DNA from: Streptomyces sp. NBC_00459
GTDB taxonomy: Bacteria; Actinomycetota; Actinomycetes; Streptomycetales; Streptomycetaceae
Direction: 5' to 3'
DNA: 64,000 nucleotides
NCBI RefSeq assembly: GCF_036013955.1
Contig: NZ_CP107903.1
Span: 1,054,001-1,118,000, forward strand
Part shown: positions 35,945 through 45,217 of the stretch, one piece after another
Layout: every line of letters begins with the position of its first letter
Position numbering within the stretch: the first letter of the stretch is position 1
Notes under the pieces: model-generated
Told to the model about the DNA's origin: nothing
Seen by the model: only the letters and a program-made list of their open reading frames with translations
Database searches by the model: none
Translations under genes and position numbers: made by a program

Positions 35945-36013
35945 TTGACCGGAGGGCCTTGCATTCCTAGCTTGTTGGCGCAAAGCATCCAGGAATTCTT
36001 CGAAACTTTCGAG
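35945..36013 (+). promoter_or_regulatory. Promoter and CGAAA/TTTCG operator of the GH62 gene
   Basis: TTGACC (35945-35950) and TAGCTT (35968-35973), 17 bases apart, form a sigma-70-like promoter. Downstream of the expected start, CTTCGAAACTTTCGAG (35998-36013) is a second xylan-type palindrome (TCGAAA, one base, TCGA-arm complement), placed to block elongation or initiation. Confidence 0.6.
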
Positions 36014-36086
36014 CTTTCCTGCCCCGGCACGTCCGGCTCCGCGGTTCATCGGGGTAACCCCCACCCCCGACAAAGGAGGCTCTCCG

Positions 36087-37553
36087 ATGTGGTTTCGCCA
36101 TCCGTCCCCAGTCCGCCTCAGACGATTGTTCGCCGTCCTTGCGCCCTTGCTGCTCATGGCCACCTTCCTCGGTGCCCAGCCCGCCGGCGCGGCGACCGTA
36201 GACCCCAACGCCTCGTATGTGCTGGTCAACCGCAACAGCGGCAAGGCCCTGGACGTCTACAACCTGGCGACCGACGACGGCGCCCGCATCACCCAGTGGT
36301 CCAGGAACGACCAGGCCCAGCAGCAATGGCAGTTCGTCGATTCCGGGGGCGGCTACTACCGCATCAAGTCCCGCCACTCGGGCAAGGTGCTGGACGTCCA
36401 CAACTGGTCCACCGCGAACGGCGGCGCGATCGTCCAGTGGACGGACCTGAACGCCACCAACCAGCAGTGGCGGCTGGCCGACAGCTCGGACGGCTACGTA
36501 CGGCTCGTCTCTCGCCACAGCAACAAGGCTCTCGAAGTGCAGGGCGCCTCCACCGCCGACAGCGCGAGCGTCGTCCAGTACGACGACTGGGGCGGCACCA
36601 ACCAGCAGTGGCAGCTCGTCAAGGTCGGCGGCGACACCTCCGGCCCGTGCGATCTTCCGTCGGCCTATCGCTGGACATCAACGGGCGCGCTGGCGCAGCC
36701 CAAGCAGGGATGGGTCTCGCTCAAGGACTTCACCGTCGTCCCTTACAACGGCAGGCAACTCGTCTATGCGACGACGCACGACACGGGGACGAGCTGGGGT
36801 TCGATGAACTTCGGCCTGTTCACCAATTGGTCGGAGATGGCCTCGGCCGCTCAGAACACGATGTCGTCCTCCACCGTCGCGCCCACGCTCTTCTACTTCG
36901 CGCCGAAGAACATCTGGGTGCTCGCCTACCAGTGGGGCGGGACCGCCTTCTCCTACCGGACGTCGAGCGACCCCACCAACCCGAATGGCTGGTCGTCCCA
37001 GCAGGTGCTCTTCTCCGGAAGCATCTCCGGCTCCGGAACAGGACCCATCGATCAGACGCTCATCGGTGACGGGACGAACATGTACCTGTTCTTCGCCGGT
37101 GACAACGGCAAGATCTACCGGGCCAGTATGCCGATCGGGAACTTCCCGGGCAGCTTCGGCACGACCTCGACAGTGATCATGAGCGATACGACGAACAACC
37201 TGTTCGAAGCCCCGCAGGTCTACAAGCTGCAGGGTCAGAACCGCTACCTCATGATCGTCGAGGCGATCGGCGCGCAGGGACGCTACTTCCGCTCGTTCAC
37301 GGCCACCAGTCTGAACGGCTCGTGGACACCCCAGGCCGCGACCGAGAGCAATCCCTTCGCGGGCAAGGCCAACAGCGGCGCCACGTGGACCAACGACATC
37401 AGTCATGGCGAACTGATCCGCGCCAGCGCCGATCAGACCATGACCGTCGATCCCTGCAATCTGCAGTTGCTCTACCAGGGGCGCAGCCCCTCCTCCGGCG
37501 GCGACTACGGCCTCCTGCCCTACCGTCCGGGCCTGCTGACACTGCAGCGCTGA
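36087..37553 (+). CDS. Secreted GH62 alpha-L-arabinofuranosidase with N-terminal ricin-type lectin module
   Basis: A 488-residue exported enzyme that removes arabinose side chains from arabinoxylan. The signal peptide ends PAGAA (~36). A ricin trefoil (~40-180) is close in sequence to that of the esterase at 32441-33817 ([14 protein letters not shown] is identical in both). The GH62 propeller starts [19 protein letters not shown] and contains [25 protein letters not shown] and [11 protein letters not shown], which carry the expected catalytic acidic residues. A near-ideal AAAGGAGG precedes the ATG. With xlnA and the esterase it makes a complete arabinoxylan-degrading set. Confidence 0.93.
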   Translation: MWFRHPSPVRLRRLFAVLAPLLLMATFLGAQPAGAATVDPNASYVLVNRNSGKALDVYNLATDDGARITQWSRNDQAQQQWQFVDSGGGYYRIKSRHSGKVLDVHNWSTANGGAIVQWTDLNATNQQWRLADSSDGYVRLVSRHSNKALEVQGASTADSASVVQYDDWGGTNQQWQLVKVGGDTSGPCDLPSAYRWTSTGALAQPKQGWVSLKDFTVVPYNGRQLVYATTHDTGTSWGSMNFGLFTNWSEMASAAQNTMSSSTVAPTLFYFAPKNIWVLAYQWGGTAFSYRTSSDPTNPNGWSSQQVLFSGSISGSGTGPIDQTLIGDGTNMYLFFAGDNGKIYRASMPIGNFPGSFGTTSTVIMSDTTNNLFEAPQVYKLQGQNRYLMIVEAIGAQGRYFRSFTATSLNGSWTPQAATESNPFAGKANSGATWTNDISHGELIRASADQTMTVDPCNLQLLYQGRSPSSGGDYGLLPYRPGLLTLQR

Positions 37554-37592
37554 CGGCGTGACAGGAGTCCGGCTCCGGTAGGGAACCGGCGT

Positions 37593-37622
37593 GGCGGGCT
37601 CGGCGGAAGGCCGGGCCCGCCC
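37593..37622 (+). terminator. Hairpin after the GH62 gene
   Basis: GGCGGGCTCGGC pairs with GCCGGGCCCGCC with one mismatch, about 40 bases past the stop. Confidence 0.6.
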
Positions 37623-37711
37623 AGGTCACGCGACAACGTCAGGGCTCATCCGGCGACGAAGCACCGGTCGGGGCAACGCTCACCAGCCCGAGGGCCTCGT
37701 ACTCTTCGCTC

Positions 37712-38139
37712 ATGAATCTCGGAAGATCCATAGCCTTAGTGATCGGCACATCGGTTCTGGTCAGCGCATGCTCCACCAAGTCCGCCCCGCCATCTACTGA
37801 GACAAGTAGCCGCCCGGTCAAGGCAGTTACCCCGTCCGAACGGCCCGGAACAGCTTCTCCGAGCGCGCGAGCCAAACTGAACGCCGCCGATCTGCAGGGC
37901 CGTTGGTGGACCTGGGCGGCTTCGAGCGTCAGCGACTCGAACCCTGTCGCGGACCAGGACGGCCACCTGTGCGCTCAGGGCCAGTCAAGCGGCATCTGGT
38001 TCCTGGCCGGCACCTTCGGCGGAAAAGTGAAACGCTCGTGCACAGTGCCCGCAACGGTGCCCATAGCCTTCCCTCTGGTGAACTTCGTCGGTAACACGGA
38101 CGACTGCACCTCGTCCATGGCCTCGGCACAGGGGAGTGC
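37712..38139 (+). pseudogene. Lipoprotein gene, 5' part, interrupted by an IS256-family element
   Basis: The ATG at 37712 opens onto a lipoprotein signal peptide with lipobox LVSAC, a serine/proline linker, then LQGRWWTWAASSVSDSNPVA and SGIWFLAGTFGGKVKRSCTV. The insertion occurs after codon ~142, inside GSAV. The frame continues 47 bases into the element and stops at 38206, which would give a truncated protein of 164 residues. Joining 37712-38139 to 39577-39811 restores one frame of 663 bases (220 residues). The function is unknown; similar small secreted lipoproteins are common in Streptomyces. Confidence 0.85.
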
Positions 38140-38163
38140 GGTTGCGTCCAGGGAAGTGGTGTA
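38140..38163 (+). repeat. Left terminal inverted repeat of the IS256-family element
   Basis: Begins GGTTGCGTCC and ends AGTGGTGTA; matches the right end at 18 of 24 positions. Confidence 0.85.
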
Positions 38164-38273
38164 CGGGTTCGACCTGATCCGGGGGTTTGCTCCGGCTTCT
38201 GGCTGATGCCCGCATAGATGAACGGCCACCGGCTGATCTTCGAAGTGTCGAAGCCTCGAAGGAGATCAGCACG

Positions 38274-39512
38274 ATGACCGCACCTGACAGTCTGCCCCTG
38301 CACGCCCTCGCCGAGGACAATCTCGCCGCGGCGAGTCCCGATCTGCTGCGCGCGATGGTCAAGACGTTCGCCGACGCACTCATGTCCGCGGAGGCCGACG
38401 CCCTCTGCAATGCCGAATACGGGCAGGTCAGCGACGAACGCGTCAACCACCGCAACGGCTACCGCCCACGCGAGTGGGACACGAGGGCCGGCACCGTCGA
38501 ACTGGCCGTCCCCAAACTGCGGCAAGGCAGTTACTTCCCGCACTGGCTCCTGGAACGCCGCCGCCGGGCCGAGCAGGCCCTGATCTCGGTGGTCGCGACC
38601 GCCTATCTGCTGGGCGTCTCCACGCGCCGGGTCGAGAAGCTCGCCGAGTCCCTCGGGGTCACCCAGCTGTCGAAGTCCCAGGTCAGTGCGATGGCCAAGC
38701 ACCTGGACGAGCAGGTCGCCGCGTTCCGCAACCGGCCGCTCGACGCCGGGCCTTATGCGTTCGTCTGGGTCGACGCACTGACCCAGAAGGTCCGCGAGGG
38801 CGGCCGGATCATCAACGTCCACGCGCTGATCGCGGTCGGCGTGAACGCCGACGGGCACCGCGAGATCCTCGGCATCGACATCGCCACCTGCGAGGACGGC
38901 GCCGGCTGGCTCGCCTTCCTGCGCTCGCTGACCGCCCGCGGCCTGTCCGGGGTTCAGCTGGTCGTCTCCGACGCGCACACCGGCCTGGTGAACGCGATCG
39001 GTGCGGTCCTGCCCGGGGCTTCGTGGCAGCGATGCCGCACGCATTACGCCCGAAATCTGCTCTGCCAGGTCCCGAAATCGGCCCAGCCGTGGGTGGCCAC
39101 GCTGCTGCGGACCGTCTTCGAACAGCCCGACAGCAATGCTGTCCAGGCCCAGATGCGGCACGTCCTGGACGCATTGGAAGCCAAGTTCCCCAAGGCCGCA
39201 GCCCACTTGGACGCCGCCCAGCACGAACTGCTGGCGTTCACCGCGTTCCCGCGCGAGATCTGGCGGCAGATCTGGTCGAACAACCCGCAGGAACGCCTGA
39301 ACAAGGAGATCCGCCGCCGCACCGACGTGGTCGGGATCTTCCCCGACCGCACCGCCCTGATCCGGCTGGTCGGCGCGGTGCTGGCCGAGCAGAACGACGA
39401 ATGGACCGAAGCCCGCCGCTACATGGGACTCGACCTGCTGGCCAAGGCCCGCCTCCACCCGATCGAGTCAGAAAACGACGAGACCGCCCTGCCCACCGAA
39501 CTCACCGCATAG
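38274..39512 (+). CDS. IS256-family transposase
   Basis: A 412-residue DDE transposase that moves the element by a cut-and-paste or copy-out route. The triad is D167 (WVDALTQKV), D233 (VVSDAHTGL) and E340 (NNPQERLNKEIRRRT), and the family C/H motif is visible in WQRCRTHYARNLL. The ATG at 38274 follows GGAG; the open frame starts 29 codons earlier but without a ribosome site. All key residues are intact, so the enzyme is probably active. Confidence 0.95.
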   Translation: MTAPDSLPLHALAEDNLAAASPDLLRAMVKTFADALMSAEADALCNAEYGQVSDERVNHRNGYRPREWDTRAGTVELAVPKLRQGSYFPHWLLERRRRAEQALISVVATAYLLGVSTRRVEKLAESLGVTQLSKSQVSAMAKHLDEQVAAFRNRPLDAGPYAFVWVDALTQKVREGGRIINVHALIAVGVNADGHREILGIDIATCEDGAGWLAFLRSLTARGLSGVQLVVSDAHTGLVNAIGAVLPGASWQRCRTHYARNLLCQVPKSAQPWVATLLRTVFEQPDSNAVQAQMRHVLDALEAKFPKAAAHLDAAQHELLAFTAFPREIWRQIWSNNPQERLNKEIRRRTDVVGIFPDRTALIRLVGAVLAEQNDEWTEARRYMGLDLLAKARLHPIESENDETALPTELTA

Positions 39513-39544
39513 CCTCAAAAACGAGATCACCGAGTGGCCGTCAA

Positions 39545-39568
39545 TACACCACTCCAGCGGACGTGACC
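39545..39568 (-). repeat. Right terminal inverted repeat of the IS256-family element
   Basis: Read on the minus strand it begins GGTCACGTCC and ends AGTGGTGTA, pairing with the left end. Confidence 0.85.
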
Positions 39569-39811
39569 GGGAGTGCCGTCCTCGACGGCGCAACCCTGAA
39601 GTCCGAACGATACGAGGCGACAGCCGTGCGGATCAGTGCTGTGGAGGGCAATCCGGTCACCCAGAGCGGGGGCCGCTTCCGAACCCAGGCCTGCGGTCTC
39701 TGGGTACAACTGGACCCGCTGGCACCTGGCAACCACACTCTGAGCATCAGGGGATCATCGGGATCCTTCGCCGTCTCCGTGGACTACAGGCTTCGGGTCT
39801 CGGCCGGCTGA
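39569..39811 (+). pseudogene. Lipoprotein gene, 3' part, downstream of the IS element
   Basis: Starting with the second copy of the target duplication, the frame reads GSAVLDGATLKSERYEATAV and on through ACGLWVQLDPLAPGNHTLSI to a TGA at 39809-39811. This is the missing C-terminal half of the lipoprotein that begins at 37712. It has no start or promoter of its own and is presumably not translated. Confidence 0.85.
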
Positions 39812-40060
39812 AGCACAGCTCGTACCTCAACCATCGCTCTTGCTGTTGGGCGGGTGCGCAGACGCCGGGCGCGGGGCCCGGGCATGGCGCACCCCCAATG
39901 GACGCTCGCCGCAGGACGGGGCTTCTCGGGCTCAGTTCTGAGCCACCGTGGAGGGGGTGGCCCCAGGGCGGCTCGGCCGCCGCGCGCCGGCTTCCGTTCG
40001 AACCGGTAGTGTCGCCGCCGCGCAGAGCGAGCTGACGCACACGGGGAGAGCGGGGCACGG

Positions 40061-41839
40061 ATGCACGTCCTGGAGCCGGGGGATCCGCGGCGGATGGGGG
40101 ACTTCACGCTGATCGGCAGGCTGGGTGCCGGCGGTATGGGCCAGGTCTTCCTGGGACGTTCGGCGGGCGGTCGGGCCGCGGCGGTGAAGGTGGTCAAGGC
40201 GGAGCTGGCCGAAGTCCCCGAGTTCCGGGCCAGGTTCCGCCAGGAGGTCGCCGCGCTGCATCGGGTGGGCGGTGAGTGGACGGCTCCGGTGCTGGGCTCC
40301 GACACCGAGGCCGCGGCACCCTGGGTGGCCACCGAGTACGTGCCTGGTCCTTCGCTGCACCAGGTCGTCGAGTCGGGTTACGGGCCGCTGCCCGAGGCCA
40401 CACTGCATTCCTTGGCGGGGCGGCTCGCCCGTGCGCTGCGCGCCGTCCACGGCGCGGGTCCGGTGCACCGCGACGTCAAACCGTCGAACATCCTGCTGAC
40501 CGTCGACGGCCCGCGCATCATCGACTTCGGCATCGCCCGGGCGCTCGACACCGTGGCGGGCAGTCTGCGTACCTCCACCGGGGTCGTGCTCGGCTCGCCC
40601 GGTTTCATGTCGCCGGAGCAGGTGCGCGGTCAGCGGGTGACGCCTGCTGCGGACCTGTTCAGCCTCGGCTCCGTGCTGGTGTACGCGGCGACGGGGAGGC
40701 TGCCGTTCGGCTCGGCCGAACTGGGGCTGCACGCGCTGATGTTCCGTATCGCCGAGGAAGAACCGGACCTCACCGGGGTGCCGCAGACGCTGGTCGGTCT
40801 GGTTGCCGCCTGTCTCGACAAGGACCCGCAGCGGCGGCCCACCGCCGAGCAACTCGCCGTCCACACCCGCACCGACGCGGACGACGGCCCTTGGCTGCCC
40901 GCAGAGCTGCTGGCCGAACTCGGCCGGCTCGCCGCCCGGATACTCGTCGCGGAGACACCGCCGCAGGGATCGCCGGCGCCGTCACGGTCCAAGCGGCGGT
41001 GGCGGCCGATCCTCGCGGGAGTCGTGGCACTCGCCGCGGTGGCCACGGGTACAGCGCTGACGCTGCTGCACGACGGCGAGAAGGATCCCGCGGCGGGCGC
41101 ACCCTCGGCGACCGCGTCAGCCTCCCACTCGGCGTCGCCGAGTACCGGGCCGGGCGTCCCGGACGAGTTCGTCGGCGCCTGGGAAGGCGTGCTCGAAGGC
41201 GATTCCGCACTGCCGAAGCGTGTTCTGCGGCTGGAGTTCTCACCGGGCGGGCCGGGCGACAAGGTCGCCGCGTACATCGACACCGGCGGCGATCTGCAGT
41301 GCACAGGGCGCAGCAGGCTTCTCTCCACCGACGCCGACACACTGGTCGTCGGCAAGGGCCAGGTGACCGCGGAGGTCCCACAGGGACGCTGCACGCCACT
41401 CCCCCAGCAGACTCTCCGGGTGCGGTCGCGGGACATACTGGTGTGGAAGTCCGGCGGCCTGACCGCCGATCTCCACCGGTCGGCCGGCGGACGGAACGCG
41501 GTGCCGGACCAGTACGTCGGCACCTGGGTGCCGGCCAACGTGACCTATCGGGAGAAGGAGTTGATCCGGGTCACCCAGGGCCCGGTCGGTGGCCGCCTGG
41601 TGCGGATGTCGGTCACGGCAGCCGTGGATGACGGCACGGAGCAGTACTGCGACAGCACCTTCGTCATCGGCGCCGTGTCCCCGGTCCTGGCGCTCAGCCC
41701 GGCGGCGTACACCGCAGAATCGGGCAACGGCTGCCGCCAGCTGGACGCGGTCTCTTTCACTGTCGGCCGCGACGGCCATCTGCTGCTGTTCAGCATGGAC
41801 GCGGACGCGGAGCCGGGAGAGTACGTGCGGAAGTCCTGA
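40061..41839 (+). CDS. Receptor-type Ser/Thr protein kinase (PknB-like) with duplicated extracellular domain
   Basis: A 592-residue membrane kinase. The cytoplasmic kinase domain (~14-270) has the glycine loop RLGAGGMGQVF, K43 in AAVKVVK, D138 in VHRDVKPSN and the DFG motif at IIDFGIARAL. A basic stretch precedes one membrane segment at ~315-337, then a Ser/Thr/Ala-rich stalk. The outside part contains two similar ~100-residue modules, about 366-465 and 481-580, starting VPDEFVGAWEG and VPDQYVGTWVP. Each has a pair of cysteines (C414/C444 and C530/C558). No PASTA repeats are present, so the ligand differs from peptidoglycan-sensing PknB. It appears to be transcribed alone. Confidence 0.9.
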   Translation: MHVLEPGDPRRMGDFTLIGRLGAGGMGQVFLGRSAGGRAAAVKVVKAELAEVPEFRARFRQEVAALHRVGGEWTAPVLGSDTEAAAPWVATEYVPGPSLHQVVESGYGPLPEATLHSLAGRLARALRAVHGAGPVHRDVKPSNILLTVDGPRIIDFGIARALDTVAGSLRTSTGVVLGSPGFMSPEQVRGQRVTPAADLFSLGSVLVYAATGRLPFGSAELGLHALMFRIAEEEPDLTGVPQTLVGLVAACLDKDPQRRPTAEQLAVHTRTDADDGPWLPAELLAELGRLAARILVAETPPQGSPAPSRSKRRWRPILAGVVALAAVATGTALTLLHDGEKDPAAGAPSATASASHSASPSTGPGVPDEFVGAWEGVLEGDSALPKRVLRLEFSPGGPGDKVAAYIDTGGDLQCTGRSRLLSTDADTLVVGKGQVTAEVPQGRCTPLPQQTLRVRSRDILVWKSGGLTADLHRSAGGRNAVPDQYVGTWVPANVTYREKELIRVTQGPVGGRLVRMSVTAAVDDGTEQYCDSTFVIGAVSPVLALSPAAYTAESGNGCRQLDAVSFTVGRDGHLLLFSMDADAEPGEYVRKS

Positions 41840-42080
41840 CCGCCGCCCCGGACCGCGGTGACACCGTGTCAGGGCCGCCTGCAGGCGATCACTTCTGGGA
41901 CGGCATGTCCGCCCGGTCACTGACCAGGATCGGGACCGTGGAGATCTCCAACCACTCGAAAACAGAGAGCGGTTGGGACGTCGTTGCAGGACGATGAGAC
42001 CTGGAAGCAGGCCACCGCGCCCGCGGCTGGTCCCTACACGCGCGTCGCCGTGGCGATGCCGGAGCATGAGGGATGTCTGA

Positions 42081-43268
42081 GTGAACCTTCGAAGAACCAT
42101 CACCGTCCTGTTCGGTGTGGCACTGTCGGTTCTCATGCTCGTGACACCGGTCAGCGCGCAACCGATTCAGACCGGAGTCTCGACCACTTACCAGATCAAC
42201 GCACGGCACGATGGCAGTCTCGTCGACACCGCTGTGGGCGCGCCGCCGCTCAGCCAGAAGTGGTCCCGCGACCTGGGCGGGAGCGTCTCCTATCCCGTCG
42301 TGGCCGGCGGCCGCGTCTTCGCCACCGCTGCTTCGCCGAACGGGTACGGCACCTTCCTCTACGCCATTGACGCGGCCACGGGCCGGAATGCCTGGGCTCC
42401 CGTGGACCTCGGCGGCAGCTACTGGTGGTCCGCACTCGCCTACGGGGGCGGCCGGCTCTACGCCCAGAACCCCGACGGCGTGCTGACAGCTTTCAACCCG
42501 GCCAACGGGAAGGTGATCTGGACCGTCTCGCTGCCTGACCAGTATTCCTTCACCTCGCCGCCCACCTTCGCCGGTGGCGTGGTGTATACGGCCGGCTCCG
42601 GCTCGGGCGGCACCTTGTACGCCGTGGACGCCGCCGGCGGTGCGGTGATCTGGACCCAGCCCGTAGCGAACGGGGACAACAGCTCGCCCGCTGTCACGGC
42701 CAACGGCGTTTACGTCTCGTACGCCTGCGAGCAGACCTACGCCTTCGCCCCCAGGACGGGCAGCCCGATCTGGCACCACGACACCGACTGCTCCGGAGGA
42801 GGGGGCCGCACCCCTGTTCTCGCCGACGGCGGGGTCTGGGTTCGCGACGATGCCGGGATGGCCCCCTCGGTCCTCGACGCCACCGACGGGAAGGTCCGCG
42901 GTACTTATGAGGCCACGGGCTGGTCGCCGGCACCGGCCTTCAGCGGCCGCCGAGGCTACTTCGTCGATGACGGTGTCCTTCAGGAGCGGCACAGCCGCAC
43001 TCTGGCCACGCGCTGGAAGTTCGAGGGCGACGGCCAGATCAGTACGGCGCCGATCGTCGTCAACGGCTACGTCTACGTCGGCTCGCGAAGCGGTCGGTTG
43101 TGGGCGCTCAACGGTGCCACTGGTCAGTCTGTGTGGTCCACCGACGTCGGCGCGTCGATCAACGAGCCCGACGAGCACAACGTGTCCGAGCCGCTGACCG
43201 GTCTCGGTGCGGGCGGCGGGCTCGTGGTGGTTCCGGCCACCAACCTGCTGGTCGCGTACGGGCAGTGA
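42081..43268 (+). CDS. Secreted PQQ-repeat (BamB-like) beta-propeller protein
   Basis: A 395-residue exported protein that starts with GTG and has a signal peptide ending PVSAQ. The body is built from beta-propeller repeats of the PQQ type: LYAIDAATGRNAW, LTAFNPANGKVIW, LYAVDAAGGAVIW and LWALNGATGQSVW. No cofactor-binding or catalytic residues typical of PQQ dehydrogenases are seen, so it is more likely a scaffold or binding protein. Its neighbours give no functional hint. Confidence 0.8.
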   Translation: MNLRRTITVLFGVALSVLMLVTPVSAQPIQTGVSTTYQINARHDGSLVDTAVGAPPLSQKWSRDLGGSVSYPVVAGGRVFATAASPNGYGTFLYAIDAATGRNAWAPVDLGGSYWWSALAYGGGRLYAQNPDGVLTAFNPANGKVIWTVSLPDQYSFTSPPTFAGGVVYTAGSGSGGTLYAVDAAGGAVIWTQPVANGDNSSPAVTANGVYVSYACEQTYAFAPRTGSPIWHHDTDCSGGGGRTPVLADGGVWVRDDAGMAPSVLDATDGKVRGTYEATGWSPAPAFSGRRGYFVDDGVLQERHSRTLATRWKFEGDGQISTAPIVVNGYVYVGSRSGRLWALNGATGQSVWSTDVGASINEPDEHNVSEPLTGLGAGGGLVVVPATNLLVAYGQ

Positions 43269-43278
43269 GCAGCGGGGG

Positions 43279-43308
43279 GGGGTGGCCGCCGGGACCGGCG
43301 GCCACCCC
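43279..43308. terminator. Bidirectional hairpin between convergent genes
   Basis: A perfect 12-bp stem (GGGGTGGCCGCC with GGCGGCCACCCC) and a six-base loop lie just past the BamB-like stop and before the end of the opposing membrane-protein gene at 43364. Confidence 0.85.
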
Positions 43309-43363
43309 CTGGCCCCGACCACCGTCGACCACTCCGACGTCGGCGTTGCAGCCGCGCGAGGGC

Positions 43364-44395
43364 TCAGTCGTCGTTTCTGGTCTTCTCGCTCGGCAGGAGC
43401 CTCTGGCGTGCCCAGAGGCTCAGCAACGCCGTTCCGCCGACCAACAGCGGCACCGGGTCTCCGGCCGGTGGCGCCAGCACATAGGCCAGTACCGTCACCG
43501 TGCAGACCGTCAGGGGAATGAACGCCGCCGCACCCTCCATCCCCCATCGCAGGGCGGGTTGGGCAGAGCCCAGGACGCTCGCCCCGCCGGGCACCCAGGG
43601 GCCGACAGCAAGCACCAGCAGCCCCGTGGTGGCGCAGGCATCGACCAGTTGACCGGACATCACCTCAGGTCCGTGCGGGCCGGCCGTCCACAGTCGCAGC
43701 GTGTCGCCGGTCAACATGAGAGACAGCCCGACGATCCCGACCCACAAGGTGACTCTCCGGTCGCTCCGCACGAGACGGCGCAGCGCGAACAGAAAGCTCA
43801 GGAACACGACCTCCGCGACCCAGAGGACACCGACCATCCCCGCCCCCAGCCGCCAGCCGTCACCGGCCCCCCGCAGCAGTACCCATCCCGTCATGAACAC
43901 GGCTCCGGCTGTGACGACCCCGTCGAGCACGCGCCGCAGCAACACGTGCCGGCCTGTACCGGCATCGGCCGCGACCACCAGACCGGCCATCCCCAGGCCA
44001 ACCGTCAGCGTCACTCCGGTGACCACCACCGAACCCAGCAACGATCGCGCGTCCCGCCCCGAACCCGGAGGCTGAGCCGACAGCATGGTGACCGCCCCTC
44101 GATACACACCCCCGGCCACCGCCGAACCCCCCAAGAGCAGCAGACGCGTCCGCACCCGTCCGCTCGCCCTCCACGCACGGACCGCCAGGGAGCCCGCCAA
44201 CCCCCAGCAACCGGCGGACGGTCCGAACGCCACCATCCGCGCGGCCCCGTTCCCGGCCGCCCACGGCGCGCCGAACGTCAGCACGGTTCCCACAACGCAG
44301 GCCACACCCACCGCGCCCCAGACCCACGTCCCGGTCCGATGGCAGCAGCCCGCCCGGACCCTGAGCACGTCCGGCGACTTCCCCAACCCCGACAT
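43364..44395 (-). CDS. Multi-pass membrane protein of unknown function
   Basis: A 343-residue protein with about nine hydrophobic segments. The ATG at 44395 with AAGGG upstream is preferred over that at 44440. Between segments there are short basic loops such as RRLVRSDRRVTLW. It looks like the N-terminal sensor part of Streptomyces membrane-bound signalling proteins, but no output domain (kinase, GGDEF or phosphatase) follows; the protein ends in a short cytoplasmic tail SEKTRNDD. I do not recognise a named family. Confidence 0.65.
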   Translation of the reverse strand: MSGLGKSPDVLRVRAGCCHRTGTWVWGAVGVACVVGTVLTFGAPWAAGNGAARMVAFGPSAGCWGLAGSLAVRAWRASGRVRTRLLLLGGSAVAGGVYRGAVTMLSAQPPGSGRDARSLLGSVVVTGVTLTVGLGMAGLVVAADAGTGRHVLLRRVLDGVVTAGAVFMTGWVLLRGAGDGWRLGAGMVGVLWVAEVVFLSFLFALRRLVRSDRRVTLWVGIVGLSLMLTGDTLRLWTAGPHGPEVMSGQLVDACATTGLLVLAVGPWVPGGASVLGSAQPALRWGMEGAAAFIPLTVCTVTVLAYVLAPPAGDPVPLLVGGTALLSLWARQRLLPSEKTRNDD

Positions 44396-44611
44396 CAGGT
44401 GCGCCCTTCCACCGGTCCCCGCCCGCAGGGCCTCCCCCACAACCCCCGGATCCGTGCAGAAACCGTAGAAGACCTGGCACCTGCCCCGAACCGAACCATC
44501 AGCTCATTCACTCGTACTGCGTAAGGGAAGGGAGGAGAGAGCACCGGCCCTCCGGTTCGTGCGGCCGGCCCGACAGCCTCGCCAACACCGAGCGTCCGGC
44601 AGTATGCCCCT

Positions 44612-45046
44612 GTGTCCCTCCTCACCGGAACCGATTCCCGCGCCGTCGAGCCGGCGCGGATCCGTCTGGCGGCGGCCGGGGCCGCGACGGTCACCGTCGG
44701 CGCGGGGCTGGGACTTCGGGCGGTGGCCACGGGCGGTCTGGCCAAGTACGGCGGAGACGCGCTGTACACCGTCCTGCTTCTCGCCCTTGTCGTACTGGTG
44801 GCGCCACGAGTGACGCCCCTGACGGCCGCCGCAAGCGCACTGGCCGTCAGTTGGGGGGTCGAGTTCCTGCAGCTCAGCGAGATGACGGCGGAGCTCTCCC
44901 GGCACAGTGCCGTCAGCCGCCTCGTGCTCGGGTCCACTTTCAATCCACCCGACCTGTTCTGGTACGCGGTCGGTGCGACAGCGGGCTGGCTCATCCACAC
45001 CGCGGTGGGCTCGTACGCGGCACGTCGGCGTACAGGACCCCGTTGA
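44612..45046 (+). CDS. DUF2809-family small membrane protein
   Basis: A 144-residue protein starting with GTG, with four predicted membrane segments. The family signature GLGLRAVATGGLAKYGGDALYTVLL near the N-terminus and FLQLSE...LVLGSTFNPPDLFWYAVGA in the C-terminal half are clear. The function of DUF2809 is unknown. The gene is divergent from the multi-pass membrane protein. Confidence 0.8.
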   Translation: MSLLTGTDSRAVEPARIRLAAAGAATVTVGAGLGLRAVATGGLAKYGGDALYTVLLLALVVLVAPRVTPLTAAASALAVSWGVEFLQLSEMTAELSRHSAVSRLVLGSTFNPPDLFWYAVGATAGWLIHTAVGSYAARRRTGPR

Positions 45047-45217
45047 TTCCGGCCTCCTGGCGCCGAAGGGCGGCGACCGCGGAAGAGGCCGGCTCCATGG
45101 TCATCTCTCCCTGGTCCGGGGGGAGTTGAGCGGTTGCGCGGCGAGCCCCCGGCACGGTGCGAGCGGCACGAGAGAAAAGGACTGGCCTCATGTCGTGGAC
45201 CGGGCGACCATGACTGC

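Larger units (their letters stand above)
38140..39568 (+). mobile_element. Complete IS256-family insertion sequence
   Basis: The element is 1429 bases long. Its ends are 24-bp imperfect inverted repeats (18 of 24 match; both contain CGTCC and GTGGTGTA), and the 8-bp target GGGAGTGC is duplicated directly at 38132-38139 and 39569-39576. One intact transposase gene fills it. The exact duplication and the clean restoration of the target reading frame on excision indicate a recent insertion. Confidence 0.9.

Noticed and set aside
37712..38206. A complete 164-residue lipoprotein
   Set aside because: The last 22 codons lie inside the IS element; the true gene continues after the element.
45134..45217. 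N-terminal extension of the macro-domain protein
   Set aside because: Arginine/cysteine-rich composition and no family similarity before the GTG at 45218.
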